From positions 62,001 to 126,000 of the forward strand of contig JAEUHY010000064.1 of assembly GCA_016795325.1 (NCBI GenBank): a stretch of DNA of 64,000 nt. Direction: 5' to 3'. The notes below the pieces were generated by a model. That model was not told the origin of the DNA. It was given only the letters and a program-made list of their open reading frames with translations, and did no database searches. Below are positions 50,281 to 58,195 of this stretch, in pieces. A program made the position numbers and the translations under genes. Origin of the DNA: Planctomycetota bacterium (lineage in GTDB: Bacteria; Planctomycetota; UBA1135; GCA-002686595). How positions within the stretch are numbered: the stretch's first letter is position 1; every line of letters begins with the position of its first letter.

Positions 50281-51720
50281 ATGCAAACTCTCTCGGGGTT
50301 CGGTGGGCGTGTGAGCGCGTCGCTTCTGCTCGCGGCAGCAGCGGCTCTTCCGTGTGCGGCCTCCGAAGTCGACGCCGCCATCACGCGCGCCGACATCGAG
50401 CGCACCGTGCGCAAGCTCGCGTCGGACGACATGAAGGGGCGTGCGACCGGCAGTGCGGAATGCGCCGCGGCCGGCGAGTGGCTGGCGGCGGCACTCGAGC
50501 GCGCGGGCGTCGCTCCCGGCGGCGACGAAGGCACGTACCTGCAGCATGTCCCGTTCGTGCAGATCGACTATCGCGCACCGGTGACCGGCAAAGCGTGGAC
50601 GGGCGCGGGTGCGCGCGAGCTGGTGAGCGGAGTCGACTTCACGTTTTCCGGCGGCGTTCCGAACAAAAAGCAGCGCTTGGAGGTGCGCGTAGTCCGCAGC
50701 GCCGACGAGATGCCGCGCAAGCCCGATGAGGGCTTGGCTCTGTACCTCGAAGCGAGCTCGAGCGAGCGCCGCAAGTGGCTCGGCGAGGAGCGTGGGGCCG
50801 GCTTCGGGCTGATCATCGGGCGCGGCAACGAGACGGCGGGGGCCACTGCCGACAACGAGCCGCCGCGCAGCCGCCAGCTCAACGGCGAGAGCGCGCGTTC
50901 GACGGTCGCGAACGTTGTGGCGCACGGAAGCTTGCTGGCCGGGCTGCGCGATGGATCGATCAAGGCGCTGCAGATCGAAGCGCCCCACGAGCTGAAGAAG
51001 ATGCCGGCCTTCAACGTCGTCGGCGTGATCCGCGGCGTCGGCACGCCCGCCGAGCCGGCGCTCGCCGAGCAGGCGATCGTGTTCAGCGCGCACTACGACC
51101 ACATCGGCGTCGACACGCGCAGCGCCCCCGACGCCGAGGCCCAGCGTGACGTGGTGCGCAACGGCGCCGACGACGACGCCTCGGGCTGCGCAGCGGTGCT
51201 CGAGCTCGCCGAGGCTTTTGCGGCGGGCCCCAAACCCGCGCGCACGCTGATCTTCTTCTTTGCGACCGGCGAGGAGATCGGCCTGGTCGGGACGCACCAC
51301 TACATCAACCATCCGCTCGTTCCGCTCGAGCGCACCGCGGTCAACCTGAATTTCGAGATGATCGGGCGTCCCGACGAGTTGGTGGGAGGTCCCGGCAAGT
51401 TGTGGCTCACGGGGTTCGAGCTCTCGAACCTCGGCGCGGCGTTCCAGAAGCTGGGGCTCGCCATCGCGAGCGATGGACGGCCCGAGCAGAACTTCTTCCA
51501 GCGTTCGGACAACTACGCCTTCGCGGTCAAGGGCGTCGTGGCGCAGACCTTGTCGAGCTACAACCTGCACAAGGACTACCACCGCGCGAGCGACGAGGCG
51601 GACACGCTCGACTACGCCCACATGGAACTGGCGATTCGCGCTGCCTACGACGGCTCGAAAGCGCTCGCCGACGGACGCATCGCGCCCGCGTGGCTCGAAG
51701 GCAAGAACCCCAAGCGCTGA
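50281..51720 (+). CDS. Exported M28-family metallopeptidase
   Basis: 479 residues with a signal peptide (cleavage near PCAAS, residue ~28). The two-zinc site of M28 is complete: SAHYDHIG (His, Asp), NGADDDASGC (bridging Asp), GEEIGLVGT (general base Glu and ligand Glu), NLNFEMIGR, and HRASDEADTLDYAH (final His). A PA-like insert precedes it. M28 enzymes are aminopeptidases or carboxypeptidases; here acting outside the cytoplasm, perhaps in peptide scavenging. It ends 2 bp before the cytochrome gene and may be co-transcribed with it. Confidence 0.92.
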   Translation: MQTLSGFGGRVSASLLLAAAAALPCAASEVDAAITRADIERTVRKLASDDMKGRATGSAECAAAGEWLAAALERAGVAPGGDEGTYLQHVPFVQIDYRAPVTGKAWTGAGARELVSGVDFTFSGGVPNKKQRLEVRVVRSADEMPRKPDEGLALYLEASSSERRKWLGEERGAGFGLIIGRGNETAGATADNEPPRSRQLNGESARSTVANVVAHGSLLAGLRDGSIKALQIEAPHELKKMPAFNVVGVIRGVGTPAEPALAEQAIVFSAHYDHIGVDTRSAPDAEAQRDVVRNGADDDASGCAAVLELAEAFAAGPKPARTLIFFFATGEEIGLVGTHHYINHPLVPLERTAVNLNFEMIGRPDELVGGPGKLWLTGFELSNLGAAFQKLGLAIASDGRPEQNFFQRSDNYAFAVKGVVAQTLSSYNLHKDYHRASDEADTLDYAHMELAIRAAYDGSKALADGRIAPAWLEGKNPKR

Positions 51721-51722
51721 CG

Positions 51723-53618
51723 ATGGGTGCGCGCGGCGTACGTGGGCTGTCGATCGCGGGCTTGCTCGCGATCGCGCCGCTGTGCACGGCGCTGGCGCTC
51801 GTGTTCGGGCCCGATCCGACGCGTTTCGATCCGTCCGGCGGTCTGCTCGCGCGCGAGGGCGGTTACAGCGGCGCGCAGAGTTGCGCGGCGTGCCATCCCG
51901 AGCAGCACGCGAGCTGGGACGCGACGTTCCACTCTTCGATGACGCAGCTGCCGACGCCGCAGGCCGTGCGCGGGCGTTTCGACGGTGCGTCGGTCACGTT
52001 GTTCGGTGCGACCGCACGGCCGTTCACACGCGACGAGCAGTTCTTCTTCGAGCTGCCGAGCATCGCGAACGAGCCCGCGCGCACCGCGCAAGTCGCGCTC
52101 GCCGTCGGTTCGCGCCGTTACCAGCAGTACTTCGAGCTGATCGGCGACGCCGTCGGCGGCGCGTACCGCAGGCTCCCGCTCGTGTGGCACATCGGCGACC
52201 AACGCTGGATGCACATGAACGGCGTGTTCCTGGCCCCTGACAACAACGATTGGAGTCGGCACCAGTCGCTGTGGAACGAGAACTGCGTCTTCTGCCACAA
52301 CACGGCCCCCGCGCCGCATTTGGAGGTCCAAGAGACCGCCCAGGGCCGTGTCGCGGCGCCGGGCAAGCGCTTCGACACGGAGCTCGCGGATCTAGGCATT
52401 GCGTGTGAAGCGTGCCACGGTCCAGGCGCCGAACACGTGCGCACGCAGCGTTCGCCGCTCGCGCGTTATCGGGCGCATCTCGACGGCGCCGCTGCAGCGG
52501 ACATCGTCGATCCCGCCGATCTCGATCAACACGCTTCCGTTGCGTTGTGTGGTCAGTGCCACTCGCAACGCCTTCCGTCGCCGCGCGAGAAGATCTGGAC
52601 CTACCTCGAAAGCGGGCCGACGTTCAGGCCCGGCGGCACGCTCGACGGGCACGTCGAGCCGATCACGCGCGACACGCCTGCGCTCGACGACAGCGGACGG
52701 CGCGCCTTCGCCGAGCGCTTTTGGGCGGACGGCACAGCGCGGCTCACCGCTTATGAGTATTTGGGCGTCACGCAGTCTCCGTGTTTCGCGGGCGGCGAGT
52801 TGACCTGTTTGTCGTGCCACCAAATGCACGGCGGCGACGTGCACGGTCAGCTCGATCCGCGGATGCGCACGGATGCAGCGTGCACGCAGTGCCACGAGGA
52901 GATCGCGCGCGATTTACGGGCTCACACGCACCACGACCCTGCCGGCCCGGGCTCGCGCTGTTTGGACTGCCATATGCCGCACATGGTGTATGGAGTGGTC
53001 GATATCCACCGCAGCCATCGCATCGAGATTCCCGACACGCGCCGCGACGTGGAAGGCGGAAGGCCGCACGCGTGCACGCTGTGCCACGTCGATCGCGATC
53101 CGCTGTGGGCCGCCGACCGCATGCGCGAGTGGTGGGGCGAGCGCTACGAGCGTCCGCGGCAGCGGCCCGACGGTGCTCCGCTGGAGCTGTCCGACGCCTT
53201 GGCCTCGCTGCACGCGGGCGACGCCGTGCAACGCGCCGTGTTCGCCTGGCGACTGGGCCGGCCCGAGACGGCGCTGAGCGCGTCACAGCGCGCGGCGCTC
53301 GCGCTCCAACTGCTCGTGGTCTTGGGCGACGGCTACCCCAGTGTGCGCGTGCTCGCTCAACGTTCGTTGCGCGCGCTCGACGCCGAACTCGAACTGGGGC
53401 TGGCGCAGGAACTGGCGAGCTACGACCCGCTCGCCGCGCCGGACCAGCGCACCGCGCGTCTGCTCGAACTGCTCGAGCGCGTGCCGCCGCGCGTTCGCGC
53501 TCGCCTCGCCCCCAACCTGACGCCGCTGCTGCTCAACGCCGATGGGCGTCCCGATCTGCAGCGCATCCGCGCCTTGCTCGAACTCCAGAGTGACCACGTG
53601 ATCTCGATCGGCGAATGA
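51723..53618 (+). CDS. Octahaem c-type cytochrome
   Basis: 631 residues. After an N-terminal hydrophobic anchor or signal (LSIAGLLAIAPLCTALALVFG) there are eight haem-binding CXXCH motifs: CAACH, CVFCH, CEACH, CGQCH, CLSCH, CTQCH, CLDCH and CTLCH. The final ~170 residues have no haem motif and look like HEAT/TPR helices. The pattern resembles doubled-CXXCH multihaem proteins found in planctomycetes. It probably carries electrons in the periplasm; an enzymatic role (as in hydroxylamine or nitrite octahaem enzymes) is not supported by a visible CXXCK motif or other known active-site feature. It overlaps the next gene by 4 bp. Confidence 0.9.
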   Translation: MGARGVRGLSIAGLLAIAPLCTALALVFGPDPTRFDPSGGLLAREGGYSGAQSCAACHPEQHASWDATFHSSMTQLPTPQAVRGRFDGASVTLFGATARPFTRDEQFFFELPSIANEPARTAQVALAVGSRRYQQYFELIGDAVGGAYRRLPLVWHIGDQRWMHMNGVFLAPDNNDWSRHQSLWNENCVFCHNTAPAPHLEVQETAQGRVAAPGKRFDTELADLGIACEACHGPGAEHVRTQRSPLARYRAHLDGAAAADIVDPADLDQHASVALCGQCHSQRLPSPREKIWTYLESGPTFRPGGTLDGHVEPITRDTPALDDSGRRAFAERFWADGTARLTAYEYLGVTQSPCFAGGELTCLSCHQMHGGDVHGQLDPRMRTDAACTQCHEEIARDLRAHTHHDPAGPGSRCLDCHMPHMVYGVVDIHRSHRIEIPDTRRDVEGGRPHACTLCHVDRDPLWAADRMREWWGERYERPRQRPDGAPLELSDALASLHAGDAVQRAVFAWRLGRPETALSASQRAALALQLLVVLGDGYPSVRVLAQRSLRALDAELELGLAQELASYDPLAAPDQRTARLLELLERVPPRVRARLAPNLTPLLLNADGRPDLQRIRALLELQSDHVISIGE

Positions 53619-54019
53619 AGGACCCGGCCATTCGATCTGCACTTCGCGTCGGCTGCGCGCTGCTCGCGATCTCACTTCCCATGGGCGTGGCGCTCGAAGC
53701 GCTCCACGGCTTCAAGGTCGCTCAGTGGCTCGAAAGCCCGACGCGGCGCGAGCTGTGGCGGCTCGCTCACGCGCACGGTTCGATGCTCGGCATCCTGTGC
53801 TTGCTGTTCGCGGCGCTCGCCGGTGCGCACGTAGCCGACGATCGTGTGCGCCTGCGCAGCTCGCGCGAGTTGTGCTGGGGCGCCGTGCTCATGCCCGTCG
53901 GCTTCTTCGCTGGCGGCGTGCTCAATTTCGAGGGCGATCCGTCCCTGGGGATCCTTCTGGTTCCCGTTGGCGCGCTGCTGCTCGTCGTGGCGCTCGTACG
54001 CGTGCTGCGGGCGGCTTAG
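53615..54019 (+). CDS. Small four-helix membrane protein linked to the cytochrome
   Basis: 134 residues, with an ATGA overlap with the cytochrome stop, a sign of translational coupling. Four hydrophobic segments are visible (about 10-30, 50-72, 85-105, 110-130). The AHAHGSMLGIL motif, with two His at the end of a helix, could bind haem or metal. Probably an inner-membrane partner of the octahaem cytochrome (inference). Family not recognised. Confidence 0.78.
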   Translation: MKDPAIRSALRVGCALLAISLPMGVALEALHGFKVAQWLESPTRRELWRLAHAHGSMLGILCLLFAALAGAHVADDRVRLRSSRELCWGAVLMPVGFFAGGVLNFEGDPSLGILLVPVGALLLVVALVRVLRAA

Positions 54020-54465
54020 GGCCGCTGACGAAAGGCCTCGCGGCGCCCGGACGCGCTGTCCTCCGCTCGGGCGACGCCATCGCGCCCGAGCATCCACGGC
54101 TCATTCCGTTAGAGGCTCTTGGTGCGGCCGCGACCGGCGCTAAACGGGGCATGGGAGCGGCCGAAACCGGCCCGCGACGGACGCTGAAACGAGCTCAGCA
54201 ACGGTTGGGAGCAACGGGTGGGCACGAAGGGGGGCCGGACACCCGAGTGAACGGATGCCGGCCCCGAGGGAGAGTTGCTCCTGCCGTGCTTCCCAGGCAC
54301 AGCACCGCTCGCAATAGTGCTGCACCAACGCGGCAGGAACGACCTCTGAAGTTTAGGCCGCTCTGCGTGGGCGCGCTACCCGCTCCCGCGAAAATGCCGG
54401 CCCCGAGGTCGCGCCGCGCGTCACGAGTCTTGCAATCGAGCCACGCGCTTGGCCCAATCACCTGC
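54020..54465. other. Gene-free region with structured repeat, hairpin and direct repeat
   Basis: 446 bp before the AT-hook gene. It contains the second copy of the structured repeat (54038-54098), a hairpin with 8-bp arms GGGGCCGG (about 54230-54237) and CCGGCCCC, and a 15-bp direct repeat ATGCCGGCCCCGAGG at 54255-54269 and 54394-54408. No open frame was convincing. A leader RNA or small RNA is possible but not shown. Confidence 0.45.
54038..54098 (+). repeat. Dispersed structured intergenic repeat, copy 2
   Basis: 61 nt, 59 identical to copy 1 at 37944-38004. Both predicted stems are kept; the substitution in the first stem produces a G-U pair. This copy starts 18 nt after the stop of the cytochrome-linked membrane protein and is followed by a same-strand gene, unlike copy 1, which sits between convergent genes. 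In both cases it lies just after a plus-strand stop codon. Confidence 0.75.
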
Positions 54466-54873
54466 ATGAAGCCCACTTCCACTGACCGTGAATTGCGCGA
54501 ACGGATCGACGCCTTCGTCGTCGAGATCTCAAACCTGGTAAGGATTTCCGCTCTCGAGGCGGTGCACGCCGCCCTGGGATCGACGCTCGGCGCCTCGCCG
54601 GCGCCCGCGGCGAAGCGCGGCCCCGGCCGTCCGCCGAAGGCCGCGTCCGCAGCGAAGTCGTCGGGCGGCAAGCGCAGCCCCGAAGCGGTGCTGAAGACGG
54701 CCGACGCGGTGCTCGCGTACATCAAGGCGCACCCCGGTCAGCGCCTGGAGGAGATCGGCAAGGGCGTGAAGATGCCGACCAAGGAACTCAAGCTGCCGAT
54801 CCAAAAGCTGTTCGACGCCAAGTCGATTTCGACGAAGGGCGTCAAGCGCGGCACGAAGTACTTCGTGCGTTGA
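54466..54873 (+). CDS. AT-hook and winged-helix DNA-binding protein
   Basis: 135 residues. The N-terminal helix (RELRERIDAFVVEISNLVR) is followed by an AT-hook-like core KRGPGRPPK at residues ~49-57 in a Lys/Ala-rich linker. A C-terminal winged-helix part contains YIKAHPGQRLEEIGKGVKM and ends GTKYFVR. Expected to bind AT-rich minor groove plus a specific site: a chromatin-like or regulatory protein. It shares the C-terminal domain with 56381-56872. It ends in a strong intrinsic terminator (54926-54966). Confidence 0.82.
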   Translation: MKPTSTDRELRERIDAFVVEISNLVRISALEAVHAALGSTLGASPAPAAKRGPGRPPKAASAAKSSGGKRSPEAVLKTADAVLAYIKAHPGQRLEEIGKGVKMPTKELKLPIQKLFDAKSISTKGVKRGTKYFVR

Positions 54874-54925
54874 TCTCGCCGCCGCGGCCTAGAGCGCGGC
54901 GCGCATCGAACGCAACCCGACAGCG

Positions 54926-54966
54926 ACCGCAGGCGGCACGGCAAGTGCGGCCTGCGGTTGTTTTTG
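54926..54966 (+). terminator. Intrinsic terminator after the AT-hook gene
   Basis: Arms ACCGCAGGC (54926-54934) and GCCTGCGGT (54950-54958), with an inner stem GCAC/GTGC, followed by TGTTTTTG. This is the clearest Rho-independent terminator in the window, 52 bp after the stop at 54873. Confidence 0.85.
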
Positions 54967-55048
54967 TACTCAGCGGTGCTGCTCGGCGCGACACGCGTGG
55001 CGGCCGACGCTGAGCGCTGCTAGCCTCGCCCGTCCACGTCGCGTGTCG

Positions 55049-56206
55049 ATGAATCCCAAGGTCCACGCCACTCGACTGTTGCTCGCACTGGCCTGGGTCA
55101 CGGCTGCTGGAGGCATGGCTTCCGCGCGCGCCCAGGCGCCGCTCGTCGATCTGCTGCGCGGCGAGAACGCGGTGAGCGCGACGGCCGCGGACGCGCAGGT
55201 CGCCGAGCGTGTCCGCGTCGAGGTGCTCGGCCCGCGCGACACCTTGTTCGTCGGCGAGGTCGCCGACGTCGCCCTGCGCGTGTGGGTCGATGCGCAGTTC
55301 GCCCAGGATTCTCTCCAGCAGATCTCCGCCCGCCGCCTCGATGCGCCGGTGCAAGTCCTCGCGACCTGGATGGAGACGCACTTTCGCGCTCCGAGTGCGA
55401 GCGAGGCAGCGGAGGGCGCGTCGATCGCGCTGGGGGACCGCATCGTGACGGCGCGGCGGCTCGCGGAGCGTGAGCACGCGGGCGTGCGCTACCTCGGCTT
55501 CGAGTTGAACGCGAACGTGCCGGTCGAGCGCGTTGGCGAGTTGCGGCTCGCCGCTCCGCGGGTCCGGTTTGCGTACGCGACGAGCTTCCGCGCCACGCTG
55601 ATCGACGACCGCGAGCCGCAGGACAGCCGCGTGGTCGCGGTCGATGGGACGCTGGCGGCCTGGCCGGTAGTCGCGCTGCCCGAAGTTGGTCGTCCGCTCG
55701 ACTTCGGCGGCGCGATCGGCCAGTTCGTGGCGAGCGTGCACACCGATCGCGACATGGCGGTCGAGGGCGAGCCGCTGCGCCTGACGCTGGAGGTGCGTGG
55801 CGCAGGCAACTTTGGCGCGTTCGCGGCCCCGCGTCTGGATCGCGAAGCGGAGTTTCGCGTCGTCGGCAGCCTCGCGCAGCCGGGCCCAGACCATCTCCGG
55901 GTCACTTACGACCTGGTGCCGACCTCGAAACGTGTTGTGCAGACTCCGCGCGTGGAGCTGGCCTATTTCGATCCGACGCCCCCGGGCGAATATCGACGGG
56001 CCGTCGCCGCCCCGGTTCCTCTGCGCTGGCGGGCGGCGGCGAGCGCTGCGGTCGGCGGTGGTCCAGCGGCTGCGGCCGGCGACGAGCCTCGGCCTGGGAT
56101 GGCTGCCGCGGGTTCGCTGTTCGTGCTGGCGTTCGTTTTTGTCGCGGCGGCAGTCCTTCTGGGCAGCCTCCTTTGGTTTTGGTGGCGGAGCCGCAAGTCC
56201 AACTGA
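55049..56206 (+). CDS. BatD-like exported protein
   Basis: 385 residues from the ATG at 55049 (a GTG two codons earlier, at 55043, is also possible). Signal peptide to about residue 28 (ASARAQ). Beta-rich domains follow with the BatD-type pattern VRVEVLGPRDTLFVGEVADVALRV near the start and LRLTLEVRGAGNFGAFAAPRL in the middle, then a C-terminal membrane segment (FVLAFVFVAAAVLLGSLLWF) and a basic end. BatD is a periplasmic partner of MoxR/BatA/BatB systems, but none of those genes is nearby. A TAGCCT box is at 55021-55026. Confidence 0.8.
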   Translation: MNPKVHATRLLLALAWVTAAGGMASARAQAPLVDLLRGENAVSATAADAQVAERVRVEVLGPRDTLFVGEVADVALRVWVDAQFAQDSLQQISARRLDAPVQVLATWMETHFRAPSASEAAEGASIALGDRIVTARRLAEREHAGVRYLGFELNANVPVERVGELRLAAPRVRFAYATSFRATLIDDREPQDSRVVAVDGTLAAWPVVALPEVGRPLDFGGAIGQFVASVHTDRDMAVEGEPLRLTLEVRGAGNFGAFAAPRLDREAEFRVVGSLAQPGPDHLRVTYDLVPTSKRVVQTPRVELAYFDPTPPGEYRRAVAAPVPLRWRAAASAAVGGGPAAAAGDEPRPGMAAAGSLFVLAFVFVAAAVLLGSLLWFWWRSRKSN

Positions 56207-56380
56207 CGCGGAATCAACACACGAATCCGGAACTCTTGCGTTGCGTTTCGGAGTCGATAATCCAATCATCTTCGCCCGCTCGCGCGACTGGACAGTTTCC
56301 ACACCTCTGGCGAGTCTCGACTGTGGGACTCGTGCCACTGACCACTGACTGCCGGGCCTCACTGGCCCACTGGACAAAGC

Positions 56381-56872
56381 ATGAAGAACGCTGCTACGAC
56401 CCGCACCCGTCGCTCGCCCGAGCAACTCATCGCCGATCTGCAGAAGAAGATCGAGACGATCAAGGCTCGCGCCGAGCAAAAGAAGGTGCGCCAGAATCCG
56501 ATCCTCAAGCACGTGCGCGCCGCCATCAAGGGCATCGACAAGGCGCTCAGTGCGGCCGAAGACCGCGCCAGCCGCGACGCGCTCAACGAAGCGCGCACCG
56601 GACTGAGCGCGTTGCTGTCCCTGAACGGCGTTGCGACGCCGGCTGGCGCGGCGACCGGCGGCGGCGGCCGTCGCTCCTCGCGTGAAGTGGAGAACTTCTC
56701 GGGACGCCTGCTCGACTACGTGCTGCAACACCCGGGCAACCGCGGCGAGCAGATCGCAGTCGCGCTCGGCACCGACACCAAGACCATGCGCCTGCCGATG
56801 AAGAAGCTCATCGAGGACGGCAAGGTGCGCACCACCGGCCAGAAGCGCGCCATGGCGTACTACCCCGCGTAG
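56381..56872 (+). CDS. Winged-helix DNA-binding protein, relative of 54466-54873
   Basis: 163 residues. Coiled N-terminal half (LIADLQKKIETIKARAEQKKV), a Gly-rich linker, then the C-terminal winged-helix part: LLDYVLQHPGNRGEQIAVALGT aligns with VLAYIKAHPGQRLEEIGKGVKM of the other copy, and MRLPMKKLIEDGKVRTTGQKR aligns with LKLPIQKLFDAKSISTKGVKR. There is no AT-hook; the linker is GGGGRRSS instead. Likely a DNA-binding regulator. The preceding 174 bp (56207-56380) has lower GC and no gene. Confidence 0.78.
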   Translation: MKNAATTRTRRSPEQLIADLQKKIETIKARAEQKKVRQNPILKHVRAAIKGIDKALSAAEDRASRDALNEARTGLSALLSLNGVATPAGAATGGGGRRSSREVENFSGRLLDYVLQHPGNRGEQIAVALGTDTKTMRLPMKKLIEDGKVRTTGQKRAMAYYPA

Positions 56873-56920
56873 TCGCCCAGTGTTTTGCGCGTGGCGCCTC
56901 CGCCGCGCGCGCTTGCATCC

Positions 56921-56957
56921 CGCGAGCCGACTTCCTTTCGTAGGACGTCGGCTCGCG
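56921..56957. terminator. Very stable intergenic hairpin
   Basis: Perfect 11-bp arms CGCGAGCCGAC (56921-56931) and GTCGGCTCGCG (56947-56957). The stem continues as TCCT/AGGA after one mismatch, closing a 5-nt loop. It lies 49 bp after the stop at 56872 with no T-run, so it may be a terminator or RNA-stabilising element, or both. Confidence 0.55.
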
Positions 56958-57085
56958 CCGCATTTCGGGGCCGCGTGCGAGCTGCGATCTGCGCCGCTTC
57001 GCCCCTGGAAACCACAGTGCTCCGCTGCACGAGGCCGTGCCGCGGACGACCTCAGCTCCCGCTCAACCTCACCCCACGGATTCCC

Positions 57086-58171
57086 ATGCCGCCCACCACC
57101 GAGTTCAGTTCTCAGATCCGCAATCTCGTGTTCGAAGGCGGCGGGGTGTGGGGCATCGCGTACGAAGGCGCGTTGCTCGAGCTCGAACAGCGCGGCGTGA
57201 TCGCCAACTTGCAGCGCGTCGGCGGCGCGTCGGCCGGCGCGATCACGGCGGCGCTGCTGGCGGTCGGCTACACGCCCGCCGAACTGGGCGAGGTGCTGCG
57301 CAAGACGAACTTCAAGGACTTCCAGGACGAGGACTTCGGTTTCGGCCGCGACACGGCGCGGCTCTTGAGCGAGTACGGCTGGTTCAAGGGCGACAAGCTC
57401 AAGGACTGGATGCGCAAACTGATCACATCGAAGATCGCGGAGCTGTCCAAAGCGCATGGAGTCAGCGCACCGGGTTCCGCGCCCAGCTTCGAGGAGCTCG
57501 ACACCTGGCAGCGCGCGCTCGAGAAGAAGGGCAGCTCGCTCCCGCGGCCGTTCCTGATCGGCTCGAACCTCTCGCAGCAGCGGCGCGAGGTCTACAGCCT
57601 GTTCGAGTCGCCCAAGCTCAAGCTCCACGACGCCGTGCGCCGCTCGATGAGCATTCCGCTGTTCTTCGCCTGCGCGCGCGGCGAGAAGAAGGACGTCATC
57701 GTCGACGGCGGTTTGACCTGGAACTACCCGGTCAATCTGTTCGACCACGCGGACTATCTGTCGAACGCCGCGAACGGCGTCGAGGTCAAGTACGGCGCCG
57801 GCGGCAAGCACCGCTTCAACACGGAAACGCTCGGCTTCCGCGTCGACACGACCAAGGAGCTCGCCTTCAACCTCAAGGACTGGTCGAACGAGCCGCTGAA
57901 GATCGACAACATCATCAGCTACGGCTGGGCCCTGGTCGCGTTCATCCGCGCCATCGCCAACAAGGTCCACCTGCACAAGAACGACTGGGCGCGCACGATC
58001 TTCATCGACGTCGGCGAAGAGATCGGCTTCACCGACTTCGACTTGAAGCCCGCCCAGCAGCAGTTCCTCTCCACGCGCGGGCGCGAAGGCGTGGCGAAGT
58101 ACTTCGAGTGGCGCACCTCGGACGAGGGCCGCGCCGAAGTGGACGCGATCCTGGAGTCGCTCCGCGTTTGA
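57086..58171 (+). CDS. Patatin-like phospholipase
   Basis: 361 residues. Oxyanion motif EGGGVWGIAYEGAL (Gly 18-20, 23), nucleophile motif GGASAGAI with Ser49, and catalytic Asp207 in VDGGLTWNYP: the full Ser-Asp dyad. It lacks a signal peptide, so the enzyme is cytoplasmic or delivered by another route. Patatin-like proteins hydrolyse phospholipid or acyl esters; some are T6SS lipase effectors, but this gene is 57 kb from the spike gene and nothing links them. ATG at 57086 matches the family start; no strong ribosome-binding site. Confidence 0.92.
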   Translation: MPPTTEFSSQIRNLVFEGGGVWGIAYEGALLELEQRGVIANLQRVGGASAGAITAALLAVGYTPAELGEVLRKTNFKDFQDEDFGFGRDTARLLSEYGWFKGDKLKDWMRKLITSKIAELSKAHGVSAPGSAPSFEELDTWQRALEKKGSSLPRPFLIGSNLSQQRREVYSLFESPKLKLHDAVRRSMSIPLFFACARGEKKDVIVDGGLTWNYPVNLFDHADYLSNAANGVEVKYGAGGKHRFNTETLGFRVDTTKELAFNLKDWSNEPLKIDNIISYGWALVAFIRAIANKVHLHKNDWARTIFIDVGEEIGFTDFDLKPAQQQFLSTRGREGVAKYFEWRTSDEGRAEVDAILESLRV

Positions 58172-58195
58172 GCGCGAACCGCTGGCGCGAACACT

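Noticed and set aside
57086..58171. T6SS lipase effector
   Set aside because: Patatin lipases can be T6SS effectors, but this gene is far from vgrG and has no adaptor or immunity gene beside it.
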